NCBI GenBank assembly: GCA_002378605.1
Contig: DFSK01000148.1
Coordinates: 3,485 to 9,217, forward strand
Direction: 5' to 3'
DNA length: 5,733 nt
Source of the DNA: Alphaproteobacteria bacterium UBA3439
GTDB lineage: Bacteria > Pseudomonadota > Alphaproteobacteria > Puniceispirillales > Puniceispirillaceae
In this document: in pieces, positions 1 through 5,536 of the stretch
Position numbering within the stretch: the stretch's first letter is position 1
How the letters are laid out: the number at the start of each line of letters is the position of its first letter
Translations under genes and position numbers: made by a program
Notes under the pieces: model-generated
Databases searched by the model: none
What the model saw: the letters and a program-made list of their open reading frames with translations, nothing else
Told to the model about the DNA's origin: nothing

Positions 1-623
1 CCGGTGACAATATTGCCCCATTGGTCTGATCCACCCATCTGCAATTGGCACCCATAGCGGCGGCGCAATTCCAGAAAATCATAGGCTTGTAAAATGGCAT
101 AGTTGAATTCAAGAAACGACAAGGGCTGTTCACGCTCAAGCCGTAACTTCACCGATTCCATACCCATCATGCGATTGATCGAGAAATGCGGCCCGTAATC
201 GCGCAGAAACCGGACATAATGAAGGCTGTCGAGCCAATCGGCATTGTCAACCATCAATGCATCTGATGGGCCGTCACCAAAGGTCAGATATTTTTCAAAA
301 ACGCTTTTGATGCCGTTTTTATTAATTTCGATATCCTGATCCGACAATAGCGGGCGGGCGGTGTCCTTGCCTGATGGGTCGCCAACCTTTGTCGTGCCGC
401 CGCCCATCAATACAATTGGTTTGTGACCGCATCGCTGCAAAATGCGAAGCATCATGATTTGCACAAGCGAGCCAACATGAAGGCTGTCGGCGGTGCAATC
501 GAAACCGATATAGGTCGGGATCGTATGTTCGGCCGCTAGCGCGTCAAGAGCGTCAATATCCGTGGCCTGATGAATATAGCCACGCTCACTAAATTGTTGG
601 ATTAGGTTCGATTTGTAATTCAT
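1..623 (-). CDS. tyrS: Tyrosyl-tRNA synthetase, N-terminal half (cut by left edge)
   Basis: Class I aminoacyl-tRNA synthetase that activates tyrosine with ATP and charges tRNA-Tyr in the cytoplasm. The first 207 codons are present. Visible in order: the tyrosine-pocket segment [10 protein letters not shown] (residues 38-47), the HIGH-type signature as HVGS (49-52), [14 protein letters not shown] (74-87), YAILQAYD (175-182) and GGSDQWGN (197-204). These are all Rossmann catalytic-core marks of the bacterial TyrS family. The KMSKS loop and the C-terminal S4-like tRNA-binding domain would lie beyond position 1; the family is usually 400-430 residues, so about half is here. The ATG at 623 is the first possible start, because an in-frame TGA sits 18 nt upstream (639-641) with no start codon between. 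The Shine-Dalgarno is poor. The hydrolase gene ends 73 bp upstream on the same strand, so shared transcription is possible. Confidence 0.97.
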   Translation of the reverse strand, partial: MNYKSNLIQQFSERGYIHQATDIDALDALAAEHTIPTYIGFDCTADSLHVGSLVQIMMLRILQRCGHKPIVLMGGGTTKVGDPSGKDTARPLLSDQDIEINKNGIKSVFEKYLTFGDGPSDALMVDNADWLDSLHYVRFLRDYGPHFSINRMMGMESVKLRLEREQPLSFLEFNYAILQAYDFLELRRRYGCQLQMGGSDQWGNIVT

Positions 624-696
624 CTTCGATCCAGATTGTCAAAATGTCAAAGCCAGCGCACCGGTGCATCAGCGCGTTGGCGGTTGATGATGCAGG

Positions 697-1359
697 CTAG
701 GCCAGCGGATCAAAATCCGGCTCGGTCAGTGCGGTATCAAGATAGGCGCCAACGCGTTCAATCATCGGGTCAAGGTGATCGGTAAAGAAATGATTGGCAC
801 CCGGCACAATATCAATATCGATGGTAACGCCTTTTTGAATTGAAAGACGGTCAACCAGCTTGTGAATGGCGTCGGGCGGCACTTGCTCGTCCTGTTCACC
901 ATGAACAATCAGGCCAGACGCCGGACAAGGTGCCAAAAAAGAAAAATCATGGGTCAATGCTGGCGGCGTTGCCGAAATAAAGCCACGAATCTCGGGGCGA
1001 CGCATCATCAATTGCATGCCAATCCATGCACCAAAGGAAAATCCGGCAATCCAGCATTGACGTGATGCAGGGTTTTGCGCCTGCAGCCAATCCATTGCGG
1101 TTGCGGCATCTGACAATTCGCCTTCGCCATTGTCATATTCGCCCTGGCTGCGGCCAACGCCACGAAAATTGAAACGAAGCACGGCAAAGCCACGCGCCTG
1201 AAAATGCTTGTACAGCGCGTAGGTGACACGGTTATTCATCGTGCCGCCTTTATCAGGCTCTGGGTGCAGAATTAGCGCAGTCGGTGCGTCAGGCACCTCA
1301 CTTGGCATATAGCGGCATTCCAATCGTCCGTCGGGGCCGTTTATGATAACCTCGGGCAT
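697..1359 (-). CDS. Alpha/beta hydrolase, COG2945-like
   Basis: Predicted 220-residue cytoplasmic serine hydrolase of the alpha/beta fold; substrate unknown. Visible parts: the oxyanion-hole segment HPEPDKGGTM (residues 32-41), which is the HPxPxxGGTMxN signature of this family; FNFRGVGRSQGEYD (63-76); the nucleophile elbow GFSFG (106-110, Ser108); the acid in HGEQD (Asp157); and the catalytic His in PGANHFF (His190). The triad is therefore complete. No signal peptide or membrane helix is seen. The frame also opens at a GTG at 1383, adding eight residues. I prefer the ATG at 1359 because relatives typically begin MPEVI, a GGA lies about 10 nt upstream, and the promoter at 1398-1426 would leave the GTG almost no leader. 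Such proteins are often annotated only as hydrolase or dienelactone-hydrolase-like. No link to sulfur metabolism is evident; it is divergent from that gene set. Confidence 0.93.
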   Translation of the reverse strand: MPEVIINGPDGRLECRYMPSEVPDAPTALILHPEPDKGGTMNNRVTYALYKHFQARGFAVLRFNFRGVGRSQGEYDNGEGELSDAATAMDWLQAQNPASRQCWIAGFSFGAWIGMQLMMRRPEIRGFISATPPALTHDFSFLAPCPASGLIVHGEQDEQVPPDAIHKLVDRLSIQKGVTIDIDIVPGANHFFTDHLDPMIERVGAYLDTALTEPDFDPLA

Positions 1360-1397
1360 AAGTTTTTTCCGTTCATCTTGCACTATCGTAATCAGGG

Positions 1398-1426
1398 CTT
1401 ATATCGTAATATGTAAGACACGCCAA
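1398..1426 (-). promoter_or_regulatory. Sigma70-like promoter for the alpha/beta hydrolase
   Basis: On the minus strand a -35 box TTGGCG (1421-1426; 4 of 6 to TTGACA) is followed after exactly 17 bp by a -10 box TATAAG (1398-1403; 5 of 6 to TATAAT). The predicted transcript start near 1391 gives a leader of about 30 nt to the ATG at 1359. The match and spacing are seen in the sequence; activity is inferred. Confidence 0.6.
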
Positions 1427-1434
1427 GCGAGCTT

Positions 1435-1461
1435 TCACACCTAATGCCCGCGAATGTGTGA
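1435..1461. repeat. Inverted repeat TCACAC-N15-GTGTGA, possible operator
   Basis: Perfect 6-bp half-sites at 1435-1440 and 1456-1461 separated by 15 bp, in the divergent region between the hydrolase and cysE. The centre lies about 57 bp upstream of the predicted hydrolase transcript start, where activators often bind. No regulator family could be assigned. It does not match a full CRP site. Confidence 0.35.
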
Positions 1462-1506
1462 TTTGCTGGTAACAAACCGGTATAAATCTGTTTGCTGTCG
1501 ATGAAA

Positions 1507-1535
1507 TTGACCAAAAATTTTGCGTCAGCCATTTT
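1507..1535 (+). promoter_or_regulatory. Weak candidate promoter for the cysE-mnmA gene set
   Basis: A good -35 box TTGACC (1507-1512; 5 of 6) is followed at 17 bp by a poor -10 CATTTT (1530-1535; 3 of 6) within an AT-rich run. The predicted start would be near 1542, with a short leader to the ATG at 1569. A TATAAA at 1481-1486 is a better -10 on its own but has no acceptable -35 at the right distance. The rightward promoter is therefore uncertain. Confidence 0.3.
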
Positions 1536-1568
1536 TATTCCACCAAAGCCAATACTGGACTGAAACAT

Positions 1569-2318
1569 ATGTTTGCAAATTTACGCCGCGACCTAAATGC
1601 GATTATGGAACGCGATCCAGCAGCCAGCAACCGGCTGGCGGCGATCTTTTTGTATCCAAGCTTTCAAGTCATGCTGGCCTATCGTTTATCGCATATTTTG
1701 TGGCAGATGCGGCTTCGGTTCATTGCGCGGCTGATCATGCAGATTGCGCGCGTGCTGACAGGGATCGAAATTCATCCCGCGGCGAAAATCGGCCCCGGAT
1801 TCTTTGTCGATCATGGTATGGGAACGGTCATTGGTGAAACGGCTGAAATTGGCCGTGATGTGACGCTATATCATGATGTGACGCTTGGCGGGGTCATGCC
1901 TGCGGTTGATTCGGACAAACAGCGTGAGGCGAAACGCCACCCGACGCTTGGCGATTATGTGATTGTTGGCGCCGGGGCGCAAATTCTTGGCCCGATTACG
2001 GTTCACCGTTGTGCGCGGGTTGGCGGCAATTCGGTGGTGACTAAAGACGTTCCCGAAGCGGCAACGGTCGTTGGCGTGCCCGCTCGTCAGATGAGTAAAA
2101 CCACAACCAAGCCTGACGCTGATACAAGCTTTATGGCCTATGGTGTTCAATCGGGCATTGATCTTGATCCGCGTGAGCGCACGATCAGAGCGCTTGTTGA
2201 CGAGGTGCAAAGCCAGCGTGCGCGCCTAAGCGATCTCGAAGACCGGCTGACCAGCGCGGCAGCACCGGTTGCACCGAAAAAAGCACCACGCAAGACCAAG
2301 CCAAAGCCGGTCGGCTAG
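1569..2318 (+). CDS. cysE: Serine O-acetyltransferase
   Basis: Makes O-acetyl-L-serine from serine and acetyl-CoA, the committed step of cysteine synthesis. The 249-residue protein has a short helical N-terminus (about residues 1-62), then the left-handed beta-helix of hexapeptide repeats: GIEIHPAAKIGPGFFVDHGMG (65-85), IGETAEIGRDVTLYHDVTLGG (88-108), KRHPTLGDYVIVGAGAQILG (122-141) and VVGVPAR (167-173). The catalytic His is His82 of DHGMG, and His124 of KRHP matches E. coli His193. Glu67 stands where E. coli has Asp143, as in Bacillus-type enzymes. The N-terminus is much shorter than the 273-residue E. coli form. The VMPAVDSDKQREA insert (109-121) and the FMAYG...coiled-coil tail (about 188-228) are typical of alphaproteobacterial members. 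The last 20 residues are Ala/Lys/Pro rich and end in Gly, not the Ile that docks E. coli CysE into CysK. The ATG has only a weak GGA upstream. The desulfurase starts 24 bp after the stop. Confidence 0.95.
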   Translation: MFANLRRDLNAIMERDPAASNRLAAIFLYPSFQVMLAYRLSHILWQMRLRFIARLIMQIARVLTGIEIHPAAKIGPGFFVDHGMGTVIGETAEIGRDVTLYHDVTLGGVMPAVDSDKQREAKRHPTLGDYVIVGAGAQILGPITVHRCARVGGNSVVTKDVPEAATVVGVPARQMSKTTTKPDADTSFMAYGVQSGIDLDPRERTIRALVDEVQSQRARLSDLEDRLTSAAAPVAPKKAPRKTKPKPVG

Positions 2319-2342
2319 GCTGTTTTGTGAAACTGGTCATCA

Positions 2343-3452
2343 ATGATGCGTAAAACGCCAATCTATCTTGATAATAATGCGACAACGCCATTGCGTGCTG
2401 CGGCCATCACGGCCATGCAAGATGCGATGGGGCCGCCAGCAAACCCATCATCGGTTCATGGGTTTGGACGCAATGCCCGCCTGATTGTTGAAATGGCGCG
2501 CAGTGCGGTGGCAATGCTGGCCGGATGCCGCGCCGCGGATGTGGTGTTTACCAGTGGCGGCACCGAGGCCAATAATCTTGTAATGGCGCAATATGATCAT
2601 GTGATCACAAGCGCGATCGAACATGATTCGGTTAGATATGCGCATCAAGATTGCCAGCAGATTGGCGTTGATGAAAATGGGGTCGTTGATCTGGATAGGC
2701 TGGCAAAGGTCATCGCTGGCATTGATGATGCGGCCAAGCCGAGAACGCTCGTCTCGATCATGGCAGCCAATAATGAAACTGGTGTTATCCAGCCAATGGA
2801 TGAAATCGCCGCGATGGCGGAAAGCGCAAATATCGCCTTGCATAGCGATATGGTGCAGATCTTTGGCAAACGCCATATCAATTTCGCCACATCAAAAATC
2901 AGCTATGCCAGCCTGTCAGCGCATAAGATTGGCGGCCCGTCCGGTGTTGGCGCGTTGCTGGTACGTCCGGGGTGCAGGCTTTCCAGTTTGCTTCGTGGCG
3001 GCGGTCAAGAACAGGGGCGGCGGGCTGGCACTGAAAATCTGGTTGGCATTGCCGGTTTTGGCGGTGCTGCAGATGATGCGCTTGGCGATATTGGCCATTA
3101 TCAGACAATGGCGAAATGGCGCGATGCTTTTGAAAGCCGTATGCTTGAGCAGCGAAGTGGGGTCGAGGTTTTTGGCCGCGCTGCGCCACGGCTTGGCAAT
3201 ACCAGCTGTATTGCTGCGGCGGGAAAAGCGGCTGAAACAATGGTGATGGCATTTGATATTGCTGGTGTTGCAATTAGCGCCGGTTCGGCCTGTTCGTCTG
3301 GCAAGGTCAAACCAAGCCATGTGCTGGAATCAATGGGGGCGGGGCCACGCGCTGGCGAAGCCATTCGCATCTCAGGCGGATGGGCAACGACCAAAAGCGA
3401 CTTTGAAACGCTTGCAGATGTGTTTTTGCAACTGTACAAGCAACCCGCATAA
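2343..3452 (+). CDS. iscS: Cysteine desulfurase, NifS/IscS family
   Basis: PLP enzyme that converts cysteine to alanine and holds the sulfur as a persulfide for Fe-S assembly or tRNA thiolation. Motifs in the 369 residues: LDNNATTPL (9-17), SGGTEANNL (71-79), EHDS with the PLP-stacking His94, ANNETG (142-147), HSDMVQ with Asp169 and Gln172, the PLP lysine Lys195 in SAHK, RGGGQEQGRRAGTEN (218-232), and the active Cys317 in SAGSACSSG. The loop around Cys317 (AGSACSSGKVKPSHVL) is that of group I (NifS/IscS/YrvO) enzymes, not SufS. It is shorter than E. coli IscS (404) and near NifS/YrvO length. Met170 replaces the usual Ala after the cofactor Asp. Two adjacent ATG codons (2343, 2346) could each be the start, and no clear Shine-Dalgarno is seen. 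No iscU, iscA or hscBA follows; the next gene is a ferredoxin 92 bp on. The symbol marks the family; nifS-like is equally fair. Confidence 0.93.
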   Translation: MMRKTPIYLDNNATTPLRAAAITAMQDAMGPPANPSSVHGFGRNARLIVEMARSAVAMLAGCRAADVVFTSGGTEANNLVMAQYDHVITSAIEHDSVRYAHQDCQQIGVDENGVVDLDRLAKVIAGIDDAAKPRTLVSIMAANNETGVIQPMDEIAAMAESANIALHSDMVQIFGKRHINFATSKISYASLSAHKIGGPSGVGALLVRPGCRLSSLLRGGGQEQGRRAGTENLVGIAGFGGAADDALGDIGHYQTMAKWRDAFESRMLEQRSGVEVFGRAAPRLGNTSCIAAAGKAAETMVMAFDIAGVAISAGSACSSGKVKPSHVLESMGAGPRAGEAIRISGGWATTKSDFETLADVFLQLYKQPA

Positions 3453-3470
3453 TTTAAATTGCCAGCTTAA

Positions 3471-3498
3471 ATTTACAAATTCAGCCGGATTTGCAAAT
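3471..3498. repeat. Two copies of ATTTRCAAAT between desulfurase and ferredoxin
   Basis: ATTTACAAAT (3471-3480) and ATTTGCAAAT (3489-3498) are 18 bp apart start to start, and the second is a perfect 10-bp palindrome. They lie in the only sizeable gap (92 bp) inside the gene set. They could be an operator for an internal promoter; a poor candidate (TTGCAA 3491-3496, GATAAA 3512-3517, 15 bp apart) overlaps the second copy. Confidence 0.3.
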
Positions 3499-3529
3499 AA
3501 AGGGCAATAGCGATAAAGACAGGTGAAAC

Positions 3530-3535
3530 AAGGAG
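3530..3535 (+). promoter_or_regulatory. Strong ribosome binding site for the ferredoxin
   Basis: AAGGAG ends 9 nt before the ATG at 3545. It is the best Shine-Dalgarno in the window and fixes the ferredoxin start. It suggests the ferredoxin is made in more copies than its neighbours. Confidence 0.8.
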
Positions 3536-3544
3536 TCGCCCGAA

Positions 3545-3859
3545 ATGCCGAATATTATTTTTACCAAGCCTGATGGCTCGGAGCATATTGTCACTGTTGA
3601 AAATGGTGTGACTGTCATGGAAGCAGGGCGTGATGCCGGACTTGGCATCGAAGGGACATGCGGCGGTTGTTTGTCTTGTGCGACCTGTCATGTCGTTGTT
3701 GATGCTGACTGGTTTGCCAAAACCGGCGCACCGGGCGAAGATGAAGTTGATATGCTTGATCTGGCATTTGGCCTTGCGCAGACATCGCGCCTTGGTTGTC
3801 AGATTGAAATGTCGGATGCGCTTGATGGATTGCGCGTTTCAATTCCAGAAGATATGTAG
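3545..3859 (+). CDS. fdx: [2Fe-2S] ferredoxin, adrenodoxin type
   Basis: A 104-residue soluble electron carrier of the vertebrate/ISC-type [2Fe-2S] family (adrenodoxin, E. coli Fdx, alphaproteobacterial FdxB). The cluster ligands are Cys39, Cys45, Cys48 and Cys85, giving the class pattern C-x5-C-x2-C...C within GTCGGCLSCATCHV (37-50) and RLGCQI (82-87). An extra cysteine, Cys42, makes C-x2-C-x2-C-x2-C. Beta-grasp marks include the opening MPNIIFTKPDGS, GVTVMEAGRDAGL (21-33), an acidic partner-binding patch GEDEVDMLD (64-72) and a closing LDGLRVSIPEDM. In ISC systems this protein gives electrons for cluster assembly together with the desulfurase, which fits its place directly after it. Other clients, such as a P450 or heme A synthesis, cannot be ruled out. 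The mnmA ATG follows 8 nt after the stop. Confidence 0.95.
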   Translation: MPNIIFTKPDGSEHIVTVENGVTVMEAGRDAGLGIEGTCGGCLSCATCHVVVDADWFAKTGAPGEDEVDMLDLAFGLAQTSRLGCQIEMSDALDGLRVSIPEDM

Positions 3860-3861
3860 GG
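3858..3861 (+). promoter_or_regulatory. mnmA ribosome binding site overlapping the ferredoxin stop codon
   Basis: AGGG uses the last two bases of the ferredoxin TAG (3857-3859) and ends 6 nt before the mnmA ATG at 3868. Ribosomes finishing the ferredoxin stand on this site, so translation of the two genes is probably coupled. This also supports 3868 as the mnmA start. Confidence 0.65.
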
Positions 3862-3867
3862 CTGATT

Positions 3868-5085
3868 ATGGCGGTGCAAGCAGCAAAAACCAAAGCAAAG
3901 GACAGCGTCTCAGCTGGTCTTAATGCGCTTGGCTTTGCCAAACCGCCTGCCGAAACACGCGTTGTTGTCGCCATGTCTGGCGGGGTTGATTCATCGGTGA
4001 CGGCCGCCCTGCTTCATGAGCAGGGTTTCGATGTGATTGGTATTACCTTGCAGCTATATGATCATGGGGTTGCCGTTCAGACCAAGGGGGCGTGCTGTGC
4101 TGGTGTTGATATCCATGATGCCCGCACGGTTGCTGCGCGCCTTGGCATTCCGCATTATGTGCTTGATTACGAAAACCGGTTTCACGATCAGGTCATGCAG
4201 GATTTTGCCGATAGCTATCTTCGCGGTGAAACGCCAATCCCTTGTGTGCGTTGTAACCAGACGGTGAAATTTACCGATCTGTTGAAAACCGCGCGTGATC
4301 TCGAAGCCGATTGCCTTGCTACTGGCCATTATGTCCAGCGCATTGATGGTGATGATGGCGCGCGTTTGCTGCGCGGTGCTGATCCGGCAAAAGACCAATC
4401 CTATTTCCTGTTTGCCACCACGGCTGAACAGCTGGATTATCTGCGATTTCCGCTTGGTGGTCTTGATAAGGATGAAACGCGCAATTTGGCGCGCAAATTC
4501 GGACTGACCGTTTCGGAAAAGCCGGATAGTCAGGATATCTGTTTCGTGCCAAATGGGCGTTATGGCGATGTCGTTCGCCGCTTGCGGCCCGGTGCCGTTG
4601 ATGCCGGTGATATTGTGCATATTGATGGCACGGTTCTTGGTCGCCATAACGGGGTGATTGATTACACTATCGGCCAACGTCGCGGCCTTGGCATTGGTGG
4701 GCGCGCCGGTGCAGATGAGGCGGATGGCCCGCTTTATGTTGTTGCCATTGATGCCGCATCAAATCGGGTGATTGTCGGCCCGCAAAAGGCACTTGCCTGC
4801 GTCGAGGTTCATTTAGGTGATGTAAATTGGATCAATGGCCCGCCTGATGACAATACGCCGATCTTAGCACGTTTGCGCAATACCGCACCGGCGATGCCGG
4901 CGCGCGTATTTTGCCATGATGAAGATGGTGCAGCTGCTGTTGTGGTCAGGCTGGATGAGGCGCAATTTGGCATTGCCGCTGGTCAAGCTGCCGCCATTTA
5001 TGATGGCGCTAATCCTGATCAATTGCTAGGTGGGGGCTGGATTGCGCGTGCACCGCTGGTTACGGATATTGATCAAGATCAATAA
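3868..5085 (+). CDS. mnmA: tRNA-specific 2-thiouridylase MnmA
   Basis: Adenylates and then thiolates C2 of U34 in tRNA-Lys, -Glu and -Gln, giving s2U. The 405-residue protein has the PP-loop ATP site SGGVDSS (37-43), an ATP-domain segment CLATGHYVQR (149-158), LLRGADPAKDQSYFL (167-181), the conserved C-terminal catalytic region DSQDICFVP (220-228), TIGQRRGLGIGG (267-278) and a final beta-barrel ending in LLGGGWI (386-392). Cys129 (in RCNQTVKF) aligns with E. coli Cys102 and Cys225 with E. coli Cys199. Cys126 sits where E. coli has Asp99, making C-x2-C. Cys76 and Cys77 form a further pair. The protein is longer than E. coli MnmA (368), mainly through about 25 extra N-terminal residues rich in Ala and Lys. 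The desulfurase upstream is the likely sulfur donor, as YrvO is for MnmA in Bacillus. No tus relay genes are present in the window. Confidence 0.96.
   Translation: MAVQAAKTKAKDSVSAGLNALGFAKPPAETRVVVAMSGGVDSSVTAALLHEQGFDVIGITLQLYDHGVAVQTKGACCAGVDIHDARTVAARLGIPHYVLDYENRFHDQVMQDFADSYLRGETPIPCVRCNQTVKFTDLLKTARDLEADCLATGHYVQRIDGDDGARLLRGADPAKDQSYFLFATTAEQLDYLRFPLGGLDKDETRNLARKFGLTVSEKPDSQDICFVPNGRYGDVVRRLRPGAVDAGDIVHIDGTVLGRHNGVIDYTIGQRRGLGIGGRAGADEADGPLYVVAIDAASNRVIVGPQKALACVEVHLGDVNWINGPPDDNTPILARLRNTAPAMPARVFCHDEDGAAAVVVRLDEAQFGIAAGQAAAIYDGANPDQLLGGGWIARAPLVTDIDQDQ
5067..5084. repeat. Perfect inverted repeat at the end of mnmA
   Basis: TATTGATC (5067-5074) and GATCAATA (5077-5084) are exact reverse complements around AA, covering the last codons and nearly all of the stop codon of mnmA. 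The arms are AT-rich and no T run follows, so an intrinsic terminator is unlikely. It may be chance, because the encoded IDQDQ tail favours these codons. Confidence 0.4.
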
Positions 5086-5167
5086 TGTCTTCGTGCCCGT
5101 AAGCCATCTAAATCTTTGATCACAAAAAGCTAACATTTGGTTTTTTCATGCCGTTTTAACCGGTGTG

Positions 5168-5383
5168 ATGATGAATGATCTTTTACAAATTCAAAAAGAT
5201 TTGGGCGCGCCGCCGCGTGAGCCTCGGCGTCGTCTTGCGTCAGATGAAGAATTGGACGTGCCGGAAGATGGCTATGATCCGCGGGATTGGTTGGCAATGC
5301 CGGTCAATCACAGTCGTTATCACAAAGGCTATACAACCAATCATTGGCTTAGTGTTTTCCGGGCGGTGAATGCCAGCGGGTAA
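5168..5383 (+). CDS. Small unrecognised protein, 71 residues
   Basis: I do not recognise this family. The frame starts with tandem ATG codons (5168, 5171), preceded by an in-frame GTG at 5165, and no good Shine-Dalgarno is visible. The product has a short helical N-terminus (NDLLQIQKDLG), an arginine cluster REPRRR (17-22), an acidic stretch SDEELDVPEDGYDPRD (25-40) and an aromatic C-terminal part WLAMPVNHSRYHKGYTTNHW (41-60). There is no signal peptide, membrane helix, Cys pair or helix-turn-helix. Codon choice resembles that of the neighbouring genes and the protein is not low-complexity, which supports real coding. An overlapping frame (5175-5369) gives an unlikely Lys/Arg/Ile-rich product. 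It lies 82 bp after mnmA and may belong to the same transcript. Confidence 0.6.
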   Translation: MMNDLLQIQKDLGAPPREPRRRLASDEELDVPEDGYDPRDWLAMPVNHSRYHKGYTTNHWLSVFRAVNASG

Positions 5384-5464
5384 AGCCGGGTTCAAATTTG
5401 CTGACCTCATTGGGCATGAGCTAACAATACTGTTTCTTGTATCACTTTTCATGCAATATGATAG

Positions 5465-5523
5465 GCACTGGCTTGGCAGGGTTTTTGCAACCCCCTGTTG
5501 TTGTTTTGGTGTTATGCCAGTGC
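5465..5523 (+). repeat. Long hairpin before the right-edge gene
   Basis: GCACTGGC (5465-5472) and GCCAGTGC (5516-5523) form a perfect 8-bp stem enclosing 43 nt. Inside it CAGGG (5477-5481) can pair with CCCTG (5493-5497), or GGGTT (5479-5483) with AACCC (5489-5493). The outer stem ends 13 nt before the ATG at 5537 and touches the probable ribosome binding site AGGG (5524-5527). There is no following T run, so a leader structure is more likely than a terminator. Confidence 0.45.
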
Positions 5524-5532
5524 AGGGTAGGG
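5524..5532 (+). promoter_or_regulatory. Ribosome binding site of the right-edge gene
   Basis: Two AGGG copies, at 5524-5527 and 5529-5532, lie 9 and 4 nt before the ATG at 5537. The first has the better spacing. It is also complementary to CCCT within 5493-5496, so it could be masked by the upstream leader. Confidence 0.5.
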
Positions 5533-5536
5533 ATTG

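Larger units (their letters stand above)
5384..5536. other. Non-coding gap with a candidate promoter and RNA hairpin
   Basis: This gap holds a short dyad CTCAT/ATGAG (5406-5410, 5416-5420) without a T run, then a -10-like TATGAT (5457-5462; 5 of 6) with no good -35 at 16-18 bp, and then the hairpin described separately. No tRNA-like or other known RNA was recognised, and no coding frame in the gap looks convincing. Confidence 0.4.

Noticed and set aside
1360..1383. Longer start of the hydrolase at a GTG
   Set aside because: Adds eight residues not expected in the family and would begin only a few nucleotides after the predicted transcript start.
1455..1475. CRP/FNR-type binding site
   Set aside because: TGTGA is present, but the matching TCACA half-site at 6-bp spacing is not.
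2623..3246. A 207-codon open frame overlapping the desulfurase
   Set aside because: It is the +1 shadow of a clearly recognised gene, rich in Arg, Met and Trp, and shows no family motif.
2343..3452. SufS or selenocysteine lyase identity for the desulfurase
   Set aside because: The active Cys lies in the GSACSSG loop of group I enzymes, and no sufBCD genes adjoin.
4054..4677. A 207-codon open frame opposite mnmA
   Set aside because: Antisense shadow of mnmA with no recognisable motif; its length reflects the codon pattern of the sense gene.
5067..5090. Intrinsic terminator at the end of mnmA
   Set aside because: The inverted repeat is AT-rich, has almost no loop, overlaps the coding end and has no T run after it.
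5401..5440. Terminator after the small ORF
   Set aside because: CTCAT/ATGAG is only a 5-bp stem and no T run follows directly.
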